Positions 34,175 through 42,385 of a DNA stretch of 64,000 nt are shown here, piece after piece; within the stretch, counting starts at the first letter, position 1; the number at the start of each line of letters is the position of its first letter. Source of the DNA: Mesorhizobium sp. GbtcB19. Its GTDB lineage: Bacteria; Pseudomonadota; Alphaproteobacteria; Rhizobiales; Rhizobiaceae. A program made the translations under genes and the position numbers. The notes under the pieces are model-generated. The model saw only the letters and a list, made by a program, of their open reading frames with translations. It made no database searches and was not told the origin of the DNA. The stretch lies in the NCBI RefSeq assembly GCF_019091085.1, contig NZ_JAGXJY010000001.1, positions 744,001-808,000 on the forward strand. The letters run 5' to 3'.

Positions 34175-35176
34175 ATGAAGCCCATCTATATCGACTACCT
34201 CAATGCGCTCGACATCGAGGCTCTTGCCATGACCGATGCCGAGATCATCGGCGCCGTCGAGGCCGGGCTCGTCGCGCAAGGCAACGGCAAGACGGTGATC
34301 GAGCCGCGCGTTCATCTTGAACCGGACCCCTCCTTCCACGGCCATTTCAATGTGCTGCGCGGCTATGTGGCGCCGCTCGATGCCGCCGGCGTGAAGATCG
34401 TCGGCGACTATGTCGACAACTACAAGCATGGCCTGCCGTCCGAATTCGGCATCCTCAACCTCTTCGATCCGCGCACCGGCACGCCGCGCGCCATCCTCGA
34501 CGCCACCGTCATCACCGACATGCGCACCGGCGCGGTCACCGCCATCGGCGCCAAGCATCTGGCGAAGAAGAAATCGAAAGTGCTCGGCCATATCGGCGCA
34601 CGCGGCACCGCGTACTGGAACGTGCGGCTGCTCGACCACCTCTTCGACTTCGACGAGATCCGCGTCCACTCGCGCCGGCCGGAAAGCCGCGACCGCTTTG
34701 CCGCTAAATTGTCGGCCGATCTCGGCAAGAAAGTCACCGCCGTCGCCGACTGGAAAAGCTGCGTCGACGACGCCGATATCGTCGTCGAGGCGTCGCGCCT
34801 CGACGAACCGCAGCCTTTGCTCAAGACCGAATGGATCAAGCCCGGCGCGCTGGTGGTGCCCTATGGCACGATGAGCGCGGTGGAGTTGTCGCTCACCGAC
34901 ATCATGGCGAAGATCGTCGTCGACGACTGGGGCCAGTGCAAGGGCGGCAAGTTCGGTTCGCTGCGCGCCCATGTCGAAGCCGGAAAGCTGAGCGAGGCGA
35001 CGCTGCATGCCGAGCTCGGCCAGATCGCCGCCGGCCTGAAAGCCGGGCGTGAAAGCGATGACGAGACGATCCTGTTCTGGCATCGCGGCCTGTCGCTGTC
35101 CGACATCGCGCTCGGCAAGGCCATGCTCGCCAAGGCCGGCGAGAAAGGCATCGGCCAGAGGCTGCGCTTCGCATGA
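34175..35176 (+). CDS. Ornithine cyclodeaminase / mu-crystallin family protein
   Basis: NAD(P)-binding protein of 333 residues. ATG 34175 follows GAGGAC. The fold marks are GLPSEFGILNLFDPRTGTPR near residue 88, ATVITDMRTGAVTAIGAKHL near 110 and the dinucleotide loop LGHIGARGTAYWNV near 140, where GARGTA replaces the usual GxGxxG form. ADIVVEASRLDEPQPLL near 205 aligns with the family TxT region but differs from it. True ornithine cyclodeaminase activity is therefore uncertain; reduction or deamination of an amino or imino acid is more general. It overlaps the lyase gene by four bases, so the two act together. Confidence 0.78.
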   Translation: MKPIYIDYLNALDIEALAMTDAEIIGAVEAGLVAQGNGKTVIEPRVHLEPDPSFHGHFNVLRGYVAPLDAAGVKIVGDYVDNYKHGLPSEFGILNLFDPRTGTPRAILDATVITDMRTGAVTAIGAKHLAKKKSKVLGHIGARGTAYWNVRLLDHLFDFDEIRVHSRRPESRDRFAAKLSADLGKKVTAVADWKSCVDDADIVVEASRLDEPQPLLKTEWIKPGALVVPYGTMSAVELSLTDIMAKIVVDDWGQCKGGKFGSLRAHVEAGKLSEATLHAELGQIAAGLKAGRESDDETILFWHRGLSLSDIALGKAMLAKAGEKGIGQRLRFA

Positions 35177-36669
35177 GCCCGCTCGTTCTCACCGGCGCCG
35201 GCGTCAGCATCGAAGATGTGGTTGCCGCCGCGCGCAACGCCGCCAAGGTCGAAGTCACGCCGCTGGTCCTCGAAAAGCTCAACAAGGCGCGCCAGGTCCT
35301 CGATGCCGCCGCGGCCAGCGGCCAGCAGATCTACGGGCTGAACAGGGGCCTCGGCGCCAATCTCGTCACATCCATCGAGGGCGACGCCAGCGCCTTCCAG
35401 CGCCAGTTGCTCGAAGGCCGCAGCGCCGCCGTGGGCGAAGCCCTGCCTGTGCCGATGGTGCGAGCGGCGATGTTTGCGCGCATCGCGATGCTCGCGGCCG
35501 GCGGTTCGGGCCTGTCGCCGCGCGTATTCACGGCGCTGGTCGAGGCGCTCAACGCCGGCGTGCATCCGGTGATGCCGTCGCTGGGCTCGATTGGCGCCGG
35601 CGATCTTTTGCTGATGACGGCGATTGCCCGCGTGCTGATCGGCGAAGGCGAAGCGGAATACCAGGGCCGACGCATGCCCGCCGTCAAGGCGCTGATGATG
35701 GCGCGCCTTGCGCCCGTCAGTCTCGCCCCCAAGGACGGTCTGTCGCTGATCAACGCCTCGGCGGTGTCCACCGGATCCGCCGCGCTGGCGCTGACCGATG
35801 CGCTCTCGACGCTCGACCAGCAGCAGCAGGCCGGCGCGCTGACGATGGAAGGCTTTGGCGCCAACCGCACCATCCTCGACCCGCGCCAGCATCTGGCCCG
35901 CCCCGGCGCCTGCCAGCAGCTCGCGGCGAAGGCGCTGCGCGATCTGCTGGCGCGCGATGAAGCGCCGCCGCCGACCACCATCCAGGATCCGCTGTCGATC
36001 CGCTGCATGCCGTCGATCCACGGCGCTCTGATCCAGGCGATAGACCATGCCAGGCTTGCCGCCGAGATCGAGCTCAACGCCGCCGCCGACAACCCGCTGG
36101 TGCTTGCCGAGGATGCGCTGGTGATGTCGACCGGCAATTTCCACACCGCCTCGCTGGCGCTCGCCTTCGAAACGCTTGGCCTGGCGATCGCGCAATGCGC
36201 GGCGGCTTCCGCCGCGCGCTTCATCCAGCTCACCGGCTCGACCCGCCACGGCCTGCCGAAATACCTCTCGCCGGTCGGCGGCGCTTCTGCCGGCTTCGTG
36301 CCGTTGCAGAAGACGGTGACGGCGATCCTGGCCGCGATCCGCCACAAGGCCAATCCGGTGATGCTCGACTTCCTGCCTGTGTCCGAGGGCGTCGAGGATC
36401 ACGCGACACAGACGCCGCTCGCGGTCGCCAAGTGCGCGGAGATGATCGTGCTGTGGCGGCGGCTGATCGCGTTCGAACTGATGGCCGCGGCGCAGGCCGT
36501 CGATCTGCGTGAGGGCATGACGCTGGCGCCGGCGACCGGCGCAATCCACGCGGCCGTGCGCGCGCATGTGGCGACGCTCAAGGAAGACAGGCCGCTCGGC
36601 GCCGACTCCGATGCGCTTTATGCCGCCCTCGCCGGCGGAGCCTGGCAAGGTCCGCCGGCCGCAGGTTGA
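35173..36669 (+). CDS. HAL/PAL/TAL ammonia-lyase superfamily protein lacking the MIO Ala-Ser-Gly triad
   Basis: 498 residues with the full-length fold of histidine ammonia-lyase. The catalytic-loop Tyr is kept in QQIYGLNRGLG near residue 52, and GNFHTASLALAFETLG near 318, RHGLPKYL near 358 and EGVEDHATQTP near 410 align with HutH. The MIO site reads GSIGAGDLLLM near residue 139 where HutH has GSVGASGDLAPL: the serine needed to form the MIO cofactor is absent. HutH DRYSLRC is here DPLSIRC, so a second active-site Tyr is gone. The protein is otherwise undamaged, suggesting a different reaction or a non-catalytic role. It overlaps the OCD-like gene (ATGA). Confidence 0.82.
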   Translation: MSPLVLTGAGVSIEDVVAAARNAAKVEVTPLVLEKLNKARQVLDAAAASGQQIYGLNRGLGANLVTSIEGDASAFQRQLLEGRSAAVGEALPVPMVRAAMFARIAMLAAGGSGLSPRVFTALVEALNAGVHPVMPSLGSIGAGDLLLMTAIARVLIGEGEAEYQGRRMPAVKALMMARLAPVSLAPKDGLSLINASAVSTGSAALALTDALSTLDQQQQAGALTMEGFGANRTILDPRQHLARPGACQQLAAKALRDLLARDEAPPPTTIQDPLSIRCMPSIHGALIQAIDHARLAAEIELNAAADNPLVLAEDALVMSTGNFHTASLALAFETLGLAIAQCAAASAARFIQLTGSTRHGLPKYLSPVGGASAGFVPLQKTVTAILAAIRHKANPVMLDFLPVSEGVEDHATQTPLAVAKCAEMIVLWRRLIAFELMAAAQAVDLREGMTLAPATGAIHAAVRAHVATLKEDRPLGADSDALYAALAGGAWQGPPAAG

Positions 36670-36679
36670 GGATTTTCGT

Positions 36680-37483
36680 TCAGGGTTTTGCGTCCACCTT
36701 CTTCATGAAGAGCGCGAGCTCGTCCGGGTCCATATGCACGATATGCCTGTCTTCCGGATAAGCGCCGCTGTTGACATCGGCGACATATTCCGAGAACGCC
36801 GCGATGCGCTCCTGCTGCAGCCGGTCATATTCGGCCGCGAAGTTGCGGTAGACTTTCGAATGGCGCGGCATGTGCCCGCGATTGGCGCCGAGGATATCCT
36901 CGGCAAACAGATATTGCGCATCGCAGCCCGTGCCCGCGCCCATCGACAGCATGATCAGCGGGGTGCGCTCGGAGATCGCTTTCGCCACCTCGACCGGCAC
37001 CACCTCGATCTCGGCGCCGATGGCGCCGGCGGCCTCCAGTTGCTTGACCGCCTCGAACACCTGCATGGCGGTGCCCGCGGTCTTGCCCACCGCCTTGAAG
37101 CCGCCCGTCCAGGTGGCGCGGGAGGGAATGAGGCCGACATGGCCGATGACGGGAATGGCATCGTCGGCCATCCGCTTGATCGTGGCATAGCCGGCGCTGC
37201 AATAGACGGCGTCGGCGCCAGCCTTGTAGAGCCGGAACGACCAGCGCACGAAATCGTCGGCCGTGCCGATCTCGAAAAAATTCTCGCCCGGCATGGTGAA
37301 GAGGCTGGGCGCTGCGTCGCGGTATTGCGGATTGAGCACCAGCTCCGGCGGCACCGAGACGATGTCGATGCCGGCGCGTTCGGCCGCCTCGGCTTCGTCC
37401 AGCGTCAGCACGCGCAGCATAGTCAGCTGCCGCTTGCCCTTCATGGCGCGCAGATCGGCGACGGTCGGTCTCTTTCGGCTCAT
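36680..37483 (-). CDS. PanB-like (ketopantoate hydroxymethyltransferase family) protein, divergent
   Basis: 267 residues, aligning over the whole TIM barrel with E. coli PanB: IPVIGHVGLIPSRATWTGGF near 110, AVKQLEAAGAIGAEIEVVPV near 145 and MGAGTGCDAQYLFAEDILG near 180. The glutamate of the ECVP motif is kept (EVVP), but the three metal ligands of PanB are not: the VGDS position reads VSVPPE, ADLPF reads FTMPG and KIEGG reads YCSAG. Ordinary pantothenate synthesis is therefore unlikely. It is the last gene of the minus-strand catabolic operon, 34 bases after the Rieske gene. Confidence 0.72.
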   Translation of the reverse strand: MSRKRPTVADLRAMKGKRQLTMLRVLTLDEAEAAERAGIDIVSVPPELVLNPQYRDAAPSLFTMPGENFFEIGTADDFVRWSFRLYKAGADAVYCSAGYATIKRMADDAIPVIGHVGLIPSRATWTGGFKAVGKTAGTAMQVFEAVKQLEAAGAIGAEIEVVPVEVAKAISERTPLIMLSMGAGTGCDAQYLFAEDILGANRGHMPRHSKVYRNFAAEYDRLQQERIAAFSEYVADVNSGAYPEDRHIVHMDPDELALFMKKVDAKP

Positions 37484-37517
37484 CGGTATATCCCCGTTTT
37501 TGTCTGTCTGACGGCTC

Positions 37518-37832
37518 TCAGCCGATATCGATCATTACCTTGCCGGCCTCGACTTTGACCGGATAGGTCTTGAGGTTGACGCAGACCGGCGCGCCCTTGG
37601 CCTGGCCGGTCTTGTAGTTGAAGCGGCCATTGTGCTTGGGGCACTCGATGATGTCGTCCATCACCAGCCCGTCGGCCAGATGCGCCTTCTCATGCGTGCA
37701 GAAGCCGTCGGTGGCGAAGAACGCGTCGTCCGGCGAACGGTAGATCGCGAAGCTGCGGCCACCATGGTCGAAGCGGATCACATCCTCCTCGTCCACGTCC
37801 TCCACAGCGCATGCTTCGACCCATTCCGCCAT
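37518..37832 (-). CDS. mocE: Rieske-type [2Fe-2S] ferredoxin, MocE-like
   Basis: 104 residues, one Rieske cluster: CTHEKAHLADG near residue 45 (CxH) and CPKHNGRFNYKTG near 64 (CxxH) give the two Cys and two His ligands. No membrane segment or signal is present, so it is a soluble electron carrier. It lies immediately downstream of a desaturase/AlkB-like di-iron protein, the arrangement described for rhizopine catabolism in Rhizobium leguminosarum (mocD, mocE). No reductase equivalent to mocF is seen in the window. The symbol is given for similarity of type and context, not proven function. Confidence 0.75.
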   Translation of the reverse strand: MAEWVEACAVEDVDEEDVIRFDHGGRSFAIYRSPDDAFFATDGFCTHEKAHLADGLVMDDIIECPKHNGRFNYKTGQAKGAPVCVNLKTYPVKVEAGKVMIDIG

Positions 37833-37878
37833 CGTCCTTCTCCGGCCATCATCTTTCTTTGAATTTGTTGCGCGGCGT

Positions 37879-38970
37879 CTATTCGGCGGCCGCGGCCGTT
37901 ATGTCGAGATCGTGGAACTCGCCGCGATAAGGCTTGGCCGTCGGCGGCAATTCGCGCTTGAGATAATAGTCCTCGTATTTGAGCTGCCGGAGCAGCACCG
38001 GCCACACCTCGCGATAGGCATGCCACATCGACGGGTTCGCCACCGGCAGATCGTGCTTGATCAATTCATGCAGCTTCGGCAGCGCATGATAGGGCACCAT
38101 CGGGAACATGTGGTGCTCGACATGGTAGTTCATGTTCCAGTAGATGAACCGGCTGACCGGGTTCATGTAGACGGTGCGCGTGTTGAGCCGATGGTCGATG
38201 ACGTTGTCGGCCAGCCCGATATGCTGCAATAGCCCGGTCGTCACCATGTGCCAGGTGCCGTAGAGGCGCGGCAGCCCGATCAGCACCAGCGGTATCCATG
38301 ATCGAAGCGCGATCGCGACAGCGATCGTCGCAACATAGACCGCAATGTGCCAGCGCGCCGCGGTCACCGCTTTGGGCTGCTCCATCTCTGGGATGTAGCT
38401 CTTCTCGTCGTCAGACAATGTGCCGAAGGCCTGGCGCACCAGCGTCGGCAGTGAATAGCGAAAATCGAGGATGCCGGTGAAGGCCAAACCCGCCTTGATC
38501 AGGTCCGGCGGCCGCATCACCGCGATCTCGGCGTCGCGGCCGACGATGATGGTGTCGGTGTGGTGACGCGCGTGGCTCCAGCGCCACTGCACCGGATTGC
38601 GCATCAGCATGAAGCTCGCGATGTGATAGACGACATCGTTCATCCAGCGCGTGCGGAAGGCGGTGCCGTGGCCGCATTCGTGCCAGCGCGAGTCGCTCGA
38701 TGAGCCGTAGAGCACGCCATAGACGAACAGGAACGGCACCACCCACCAGGTGCCCCAGAACCAGACGATGCCGGCCGCCGAGCCCAGGATCGCGACGATC
38801 CAGATGATTGTGTCGCGGATCGCCGGCCCGTCGGAGCGCTGCATCAGCTCCTTCATCGCCTTGCGCGCCACGTCGGTGTGATACCACTCGGCCGAGGCAA
38901 GCCCGGTCTCGATCGCCCGGCGCGTGCTTTCGCCGACAAGGCTGTAGTCGCGCTTCTTTGCCGTCGTCAC
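37879..38970 (-). CDS. mocD: Fatty-acid-desaturase-fold di-iron oxygenase, MocD-like
   Basis: Membrane di-iron enzyme of 363 residues. The three histidine boxes are complete: HECGHG near residue 107, HARHH near 143 and NYHVEHHMFP near 288. Hydrophobic segments flank them (for example IVAILGSAAGIVWFWGTWWV near 63). GTG 38970 is chosen because GGAGG lies 6 bases upstream; the TTG at 38982 overlaps that site. With the adjacent Rieske protein it forms an oxygenase pair like MocDE, proposed to demethylate 3-O-methyl-scyllo-inosamine. A true fatty-acid desaturase is less likely given the sugar-catabolic neighbours. Confidence 0.75.
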   Translation of the reverse strand: MTTAKKRDYSLVGESTRRAIETGLASAEWYHTDVARKAMKELMQRSDGPAIRDTIIWIVAILGSAAGIVWFWGTWWVVPFLFVYGVLYGSSSDSRWHECGHGTAFRTRWMNDVVYHIASFMLMRNPVQWRWSHARHHTDTIIVGRDAEIAVMRPPDLIKAGLAFTGILDFRYSLPTLVRQAFGTLSDDEKSYIPEMEQPKAVTAARWHIAVYVATIAVAIALRSWIPLVLIGLPRLYGTWHMVTTGLLQHIGLADNVIDHRLNTRTVYMNPVSRFIYWNMNYHVEHHMFPMVPYHALPKLHELIKHDLPVANPSMWHAYREVWPVLLRQLKYEDYYLKRELPPTAKPYRGEFHDLDITAAAAE

Positions 38971-39046
38971 ATCGGCCTCCAATTTTCACGCAGCGCTGGC
39001 AATCCGGTCCGCCGGCCGGAGGGCTTGCTGTGGATGTCTGTCGCGC

Positions 39047-40228
39047 TCATGCCCTGCCCGCCAGTTTTGGAAACGTGCCGGAAGGCTGAGGATAATCCTG
39101 CTCGGGCTGCCGGGTGATGGCCGCGATCCTTCGTTCCGCATCGGCGATCGCATCCTTGCCGTCGAGGACGCGGAACACCGCGTCATAGGCACGGGCTTCG
39201 TCGTGCTCCAGCCAGATCATCTCGCCACGCTCGCGCGCGGCGAGATTCCCGAGCACATGATGCGTCGAGGGCTCGATGCCGAGCGCATACTGCCCGGCCT
39301 GGAAATTCTGCCACTCGTAGCAACAGGGTAACTGGTCCTTGCGGGTGACGACCTCGAAACCGAGGCCGAGGCGGTCGTTGACGACAGCCACAGGCACCTC
39401 GCCCCTGGCGTCTGCGCCAAGCTCGTGCTGCCAGACCTGTTCGTTGAAGCCGAGCTGTGGCTTGGGCACGATGCGGTAGCCGACCTTCTGCGCCTGGTAG
39501 CGCTCGCCGGCATGCGCGGCCCAGACCACGTCGCGGATCGGCGCCAGGTAGCGCGCGCCTTCGTCGAGCAACGGATGCCCGACATTGACGTGGTAGAAAT
39601 ACATATGCGGCGTGCGATGGAAGCCGTGATTGACGACACGGTCCGAGAGCCGGATCTCGCTGCCGCCGACATCGGCCTCGATGCGGCGGATGAGATGCAG
39701 GTCCTCGCCGAACACGCTGGCCTGCTGGACGATCCCCTCTGCCCACAAAACACAGCGATCGCCGTCCCAGCTTTCGCCATAGCCGGTCAGCCGCGCCGGG
39801 ATGGTGCCGACGCGGCCGTGCAGCGAATGCGTTACGGTCCTGCGTCCAGGATAATTGTAGTTTTCAGCCGGAACCTCGCTGCGGCCGAGAATGTGATCGA
39901 GGCCGCAGGTGACCAGCAGGCCGGAGAAGGAGCGGCCCCAGGCAAACCCGTCCTCGCCTTCATAGTCATGCAGGCCCGGATTGCGAAAACCGCTCGGCGA
40001 ATGCCAGCCGATCGCGTGGCCCTTGTATTCGCAATCGGCGATGTCGAGCGCCCGGTCGACCAGCGCGGTAAAACGCAGGCCCGAGCCGGTGCGGAATTCG
40101 AGCATGCGGATGCCGCGCTCGACGCCGTCGCCGAGCGTCATCAGCCGTACGCCGGCGAATTGCGACAGCATGCCGGAGCGTTCGGCGACCTGCCGGCGAG
40201 ACAGCGTCTGTCCAAAGAGCTTCACCAT
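39047..40228 (-). CDS. DUF4432 / aldose-1-epimerase-like protein
   Basis: 393 residues with the galactose-mutarotase-like beta-sandwich. Recognisable segments are SGLRFTALVDRALDIADCEY near 48, SGLLVTCGLDHILG near 100, HSLHGRVGTIPA near 133, HMYFYHVNVGHPLLDEGARY near 208 and GQYALGIEPSTHH near 320. Conserved histidines (HGR, FYHVN) and the Glu in GIEP are in the places where epimerases of this fold bind and catalyse. Its job is probably anomeric interconversion of the sugar or cyclitol derivative handled by the operon. It sits 58 bases after the isomerase gene. Confidence 0.78.
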   Translation of the reverse strand: MVKLFGQTLSRRQVAERSGMLSQFAGVRLMTLGDGVERGIRMLEFRTGSGLRFTALVDRALDIADCEYKGHAIGWHSPSGFRNPGLHDYEGEDGFAWGRSFSGLLVTCGLDHILGRSEVPAENYNYPGRRTVTHSLHGRVGTIPARLTGYGESWDGDRCVLWAEGIVQQASVFGEDLHLIRRIEADVGGSEIRLSDRVVNHGFHRTPHMYFYHVNVGHPLLDEGARYLAPIRDVVWAAHAGERYQAQKVGYRIVPKPQLGFNEQVWQHELGADARGEVPVAVVNDRLGLGFEVVTRKDQLPCCYEWQNFQAGQYALGIEPSTHHVLGNLAARERGEMIWLEHDEARAYDAVFRVLDGKDAIADAERRIAAITRQPEQDYPQPSGTFPKLAGRA

Positions 40229-40286
40229 GCGACGGCGGAATCCTTCACTTTGCTGTCATTCCTTCAGCCGGCGGCGCGTCCCGGCC

Positions 40287-41201
40287 TCAGAGGCCGTTCT
40301 CGCGGAACTTCCCGTCGAGGAATGTCTTGGCGCGCGGCACATCGTCTTCCGACAAATGCTCGATGATCACCGGGATGTTCGGGTGCTTCTCGGCGAGACG
40401 CTTGAGATAGAGGTCGTAGTTCAGCGAGCCGAGGCCCGGCGCCGGCAGCTCGATCTCGCCGACACCGCGGAAGGTGTGGCTTTCCATCGCGTCGGCGTCG
40501 CCGATATCGGCGTGCTTTTCCGACTTGTCGCTGCCCGACCGCTTCACGTCCTTGGCGTGCGCGATCTTGATCTTGTCGGTCAGCGTGTCGAAGACCTGAT
40601 TGAGGATCTGGTCCATGCGGTCGATGTTGTGGGTCTCGAAATAATTGGTCGGATCCATCAGCAGGCCGAGGCCGGGATGGCCGACCTGCGCGAACATCTT
40701 CACCGTCTCCTCGACCGAGCCGACGACGTTGTTGACATAGGTTTCGAGCAGGAACACCGCGCCATGGTCGTAAGCCGTCTGGGCAAGGTCGGCGATCACC
40801 TTGCGGCACTCCTCGAAACCTTCCTCGGTCTTGTTCTTCGGGTGATGCACCCAGTCGGATTCGGTGTTGTAGGTGCCGGTCTCCGAGATCACATAAGGCG
40901 AGCCGAAATGGCGGGCGTTGCGGATGATCTCCTTGAGATAGCCGACGCGCCTTTCGCGCTCCGCCTTGTCCGGATGGATGATGTTGGTGTAGCCCGACAC
41001 GCAGCAGACCGGCAGGTTCTGGTCGCGGAAGACGTCGCGCACCGTCTTCGCCTTGTCCTTGGTAATCTGCCCGGCCGACAGATCGACGTCCTTGAAGTGC
41101 AGGTCGAGCTGCACCGTGTTGAAGCCGAGGCCGCGGATCTTCTTCGCCGTCTCTTCGAGGCCGTACGGGAAATAGCCCGTGAAAATACCTGCCTGCATCA
41201 T
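40287..41201 (-). CDS. Sugar phosphate isomerase/epimerase, MocC/IolE-like
   Basis: AP-endonuclease-2-type TIM barrel of 304 residues. Metal ligands typical of the family are visible: VFLLETYVNN (Glu) near 148, GLLMDPTNYFETHN (Asp) near 180, KIKIAHAKDVK (His) near 213 and VIIEHLSEDD (Glu) near 280. Members include IolE (2-keto-myo-inositol dehydratase), IolI and MocC of rhizopine catabolism. Two ATGs in tandem (41201 and 41198) follow GGGAGGAATTC. It lies directly behind the Gfo/Idh/MocA oxidoreductase, the same pairing seen in inositol and rhizopine pathways. Confidence 0.82.
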   Translation of the reverse strand: MMQAGIFTGYFPYGLEETAKKIRGLGFNTVQLDLHFKDVDLSAGQITKDKAKTVRDVFRDQNLPVCCVSGYTNIIHPDKAERERRVGYLKEIIRNARHFGSPYVISETGTYNTESDWVHHPKNKTEEGFEECRKVIADLAQTAYDHGAVFLLETYVNNVVGSVEETVKMFAQVGHPGLGLLMDPTNYFETHNIDRMDQILNQVFDTLTDKIKIAHAKDVKRSGSDKSEKHADIGDADAMESHTFRGVGEIELPAPGLGSLNYDLYLKRLAEKHPNIPVIIEHLSEDDVPRAKTFLDGKFRENGL

Positions 41202-41261
41202 GATGTGAATTCCTCCCTGTAAGCGATTCAGTTGCCAGCGATTTCAGTTGAATGAGTTGAT

Positions 41262-42350
41262 TCAGTTTGTCGGGATTTCGGAGAGCTTGACCGTGCGGCC
41301 CGATGCCATCGAGCGGTAGCCCGCTTCCACCAGCGCCATGGTCTTGACGTTGTCGGCGACGGAGAGCGCCGGCGGCGTGCCTGTCTTCACGGCATGCTGC
41401 AACTGCTCCATGACGCCGATGAAGGCATGCGGGAACCACATCGTCTCCCAGCTCGGGCTCACCCATTCGCCGCCGGTCGTCTCGGCTGAGGCATAGGTCA
41501 GCGTCGAGGCGGCACCTGTCGGCCAGCCGATCGTGCCCTTGGCGACGCCCTTGGTGCCGTCGACGCGCCAGTTGATGTGCTGGTCGTCGCGATAACCTTC
41601 CTGGCGCGGGCCGGACCACACGTCCTCCAGCGACACGGCAAGCACGCCGGACGGGAAGCGCAGCGTCGAGACGGTGATGCCGTCGGAATGGTCGAACTGG
41701 GTGCGCGGGTCCTTGCGCGTCAGCGTGGTGATCTCGCCCGGATCGCCGAACAGGAAGCGCAGCACATCGAGATGGTGCACGCTCATATTGGCGAGCGTCA
41801 GCCGGTCGTAGCCCTGCAGGAATGTCTGCCAATGCGGGATCGCGTGCATGTCGATCTGCGCGAAGACGATGTCGCCGAGCTCGCCATTGTGGATGATCTG
41901 CTTCAGCACCCGCATCGACTGGTCGTAGCGCATGTTCTGGTTGACCGAGAGGATCTTGCCGGAACTGGCTGCCTCGTCGCGCAGCTTGACCGCCTCCTCG
42001 ACCGACAGCGCCAGCGGCTTCTGCGCCAGGATCGCCTTGATGTGCTTCTGCTTCAGCGCGTGGCGGATCAGCGCTGGCTGCTGGTCCGGCGGGAAGGCGA
42101 GATCGATGATCTCGACCTGTTGGTCCTCGATCAGCTGTTCCGGCGTATCATGCACAGTCGGGATGCCCCAGCGGGCGGCAACCTTCTGAGCATTCGCCTT
42201 GGTCCGCGAAGCAATGGCCACCACCGGAAAACCGGCTTCCTTGTAGGCGGCGAGATGGCACTCGGCCATGATCATACCCGCGCCGACGCAACCGATCCGG
42301 TATTCCTTGGTGCGAACCTTGACGTCCGGCTCGAAACCTTTGCCTGCCAT
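41262..42350 (-). CDS. Gfo/Idh/MocA-family oxidoreductase
   Basis: NAD(P)-dependent dehydrogenase of 362 residues. The Rossmann motif is IGCVGAGMIMAECHLAAY near residue 18, and KAILAQKPLALSVEEAVK near 105 contains the family EKP-type motif (here AQKP). The catalytic-region His-Asp appears in SVHHLDVLRFLFG near 190. ATG 42350 has a strong GGGAGGAAGAC site; a GTG at 42389 overlapping the ATPase stop would add 13 residues. It probably oxidises the imported sugar or cyclitol first. It follows the importer genes in the same operon. Confidence 0.84.
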   Translation of the reverse strand: MAGKGFEPDVKVRTKEYRIGCVGAGMIMAECHLAAYKEAGFPVVAIASRTKANAQKVAARWGIPTVHDTPEQLIEDQQVEIIDLAFPPDQQPALIRHALKQKHIKAILAQKPLALSVEEAVKLRDEAASSGKILSVNQNMRYDQSMRVLKQIIHNGELGDIVFAQIDMHAIPHWQTFLQGYDRLTLANMSVHHLDVLRFLFGDPGEITTLTRKDPRTQFDHSDGITVSTLRFPSGVLAVSLEDVWSGPRQEGYRDDQHINWRVDGTKGVAKGTIGWPTGAASTLTYASAETTGGEWVSPSWETMWFPHAFIGVMEQLQHAVKTGTPPALSVADNVKTMALVEAGYRSMASGRTVKLSEIPTN

Positions 42351-42385
42351 GTCTTCCTCCCGAAACTCTTTCTTCGCGGCCGCCG

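Noticed and set aside
34175..35176. Authentic ornithine cyclodeaminase (arginine catabolism)
   Set aside because: The dinucleotide loop and the substrate region differ from true OCD, and no arginase or other arginine gene is nearby.
36680..37483. Ordinary pantothenate biosynthesis panB
   Set aside because: All three metal-ligand positions are changed, panC is absent and the gene sits at the end of a sugar-catabolic operon.
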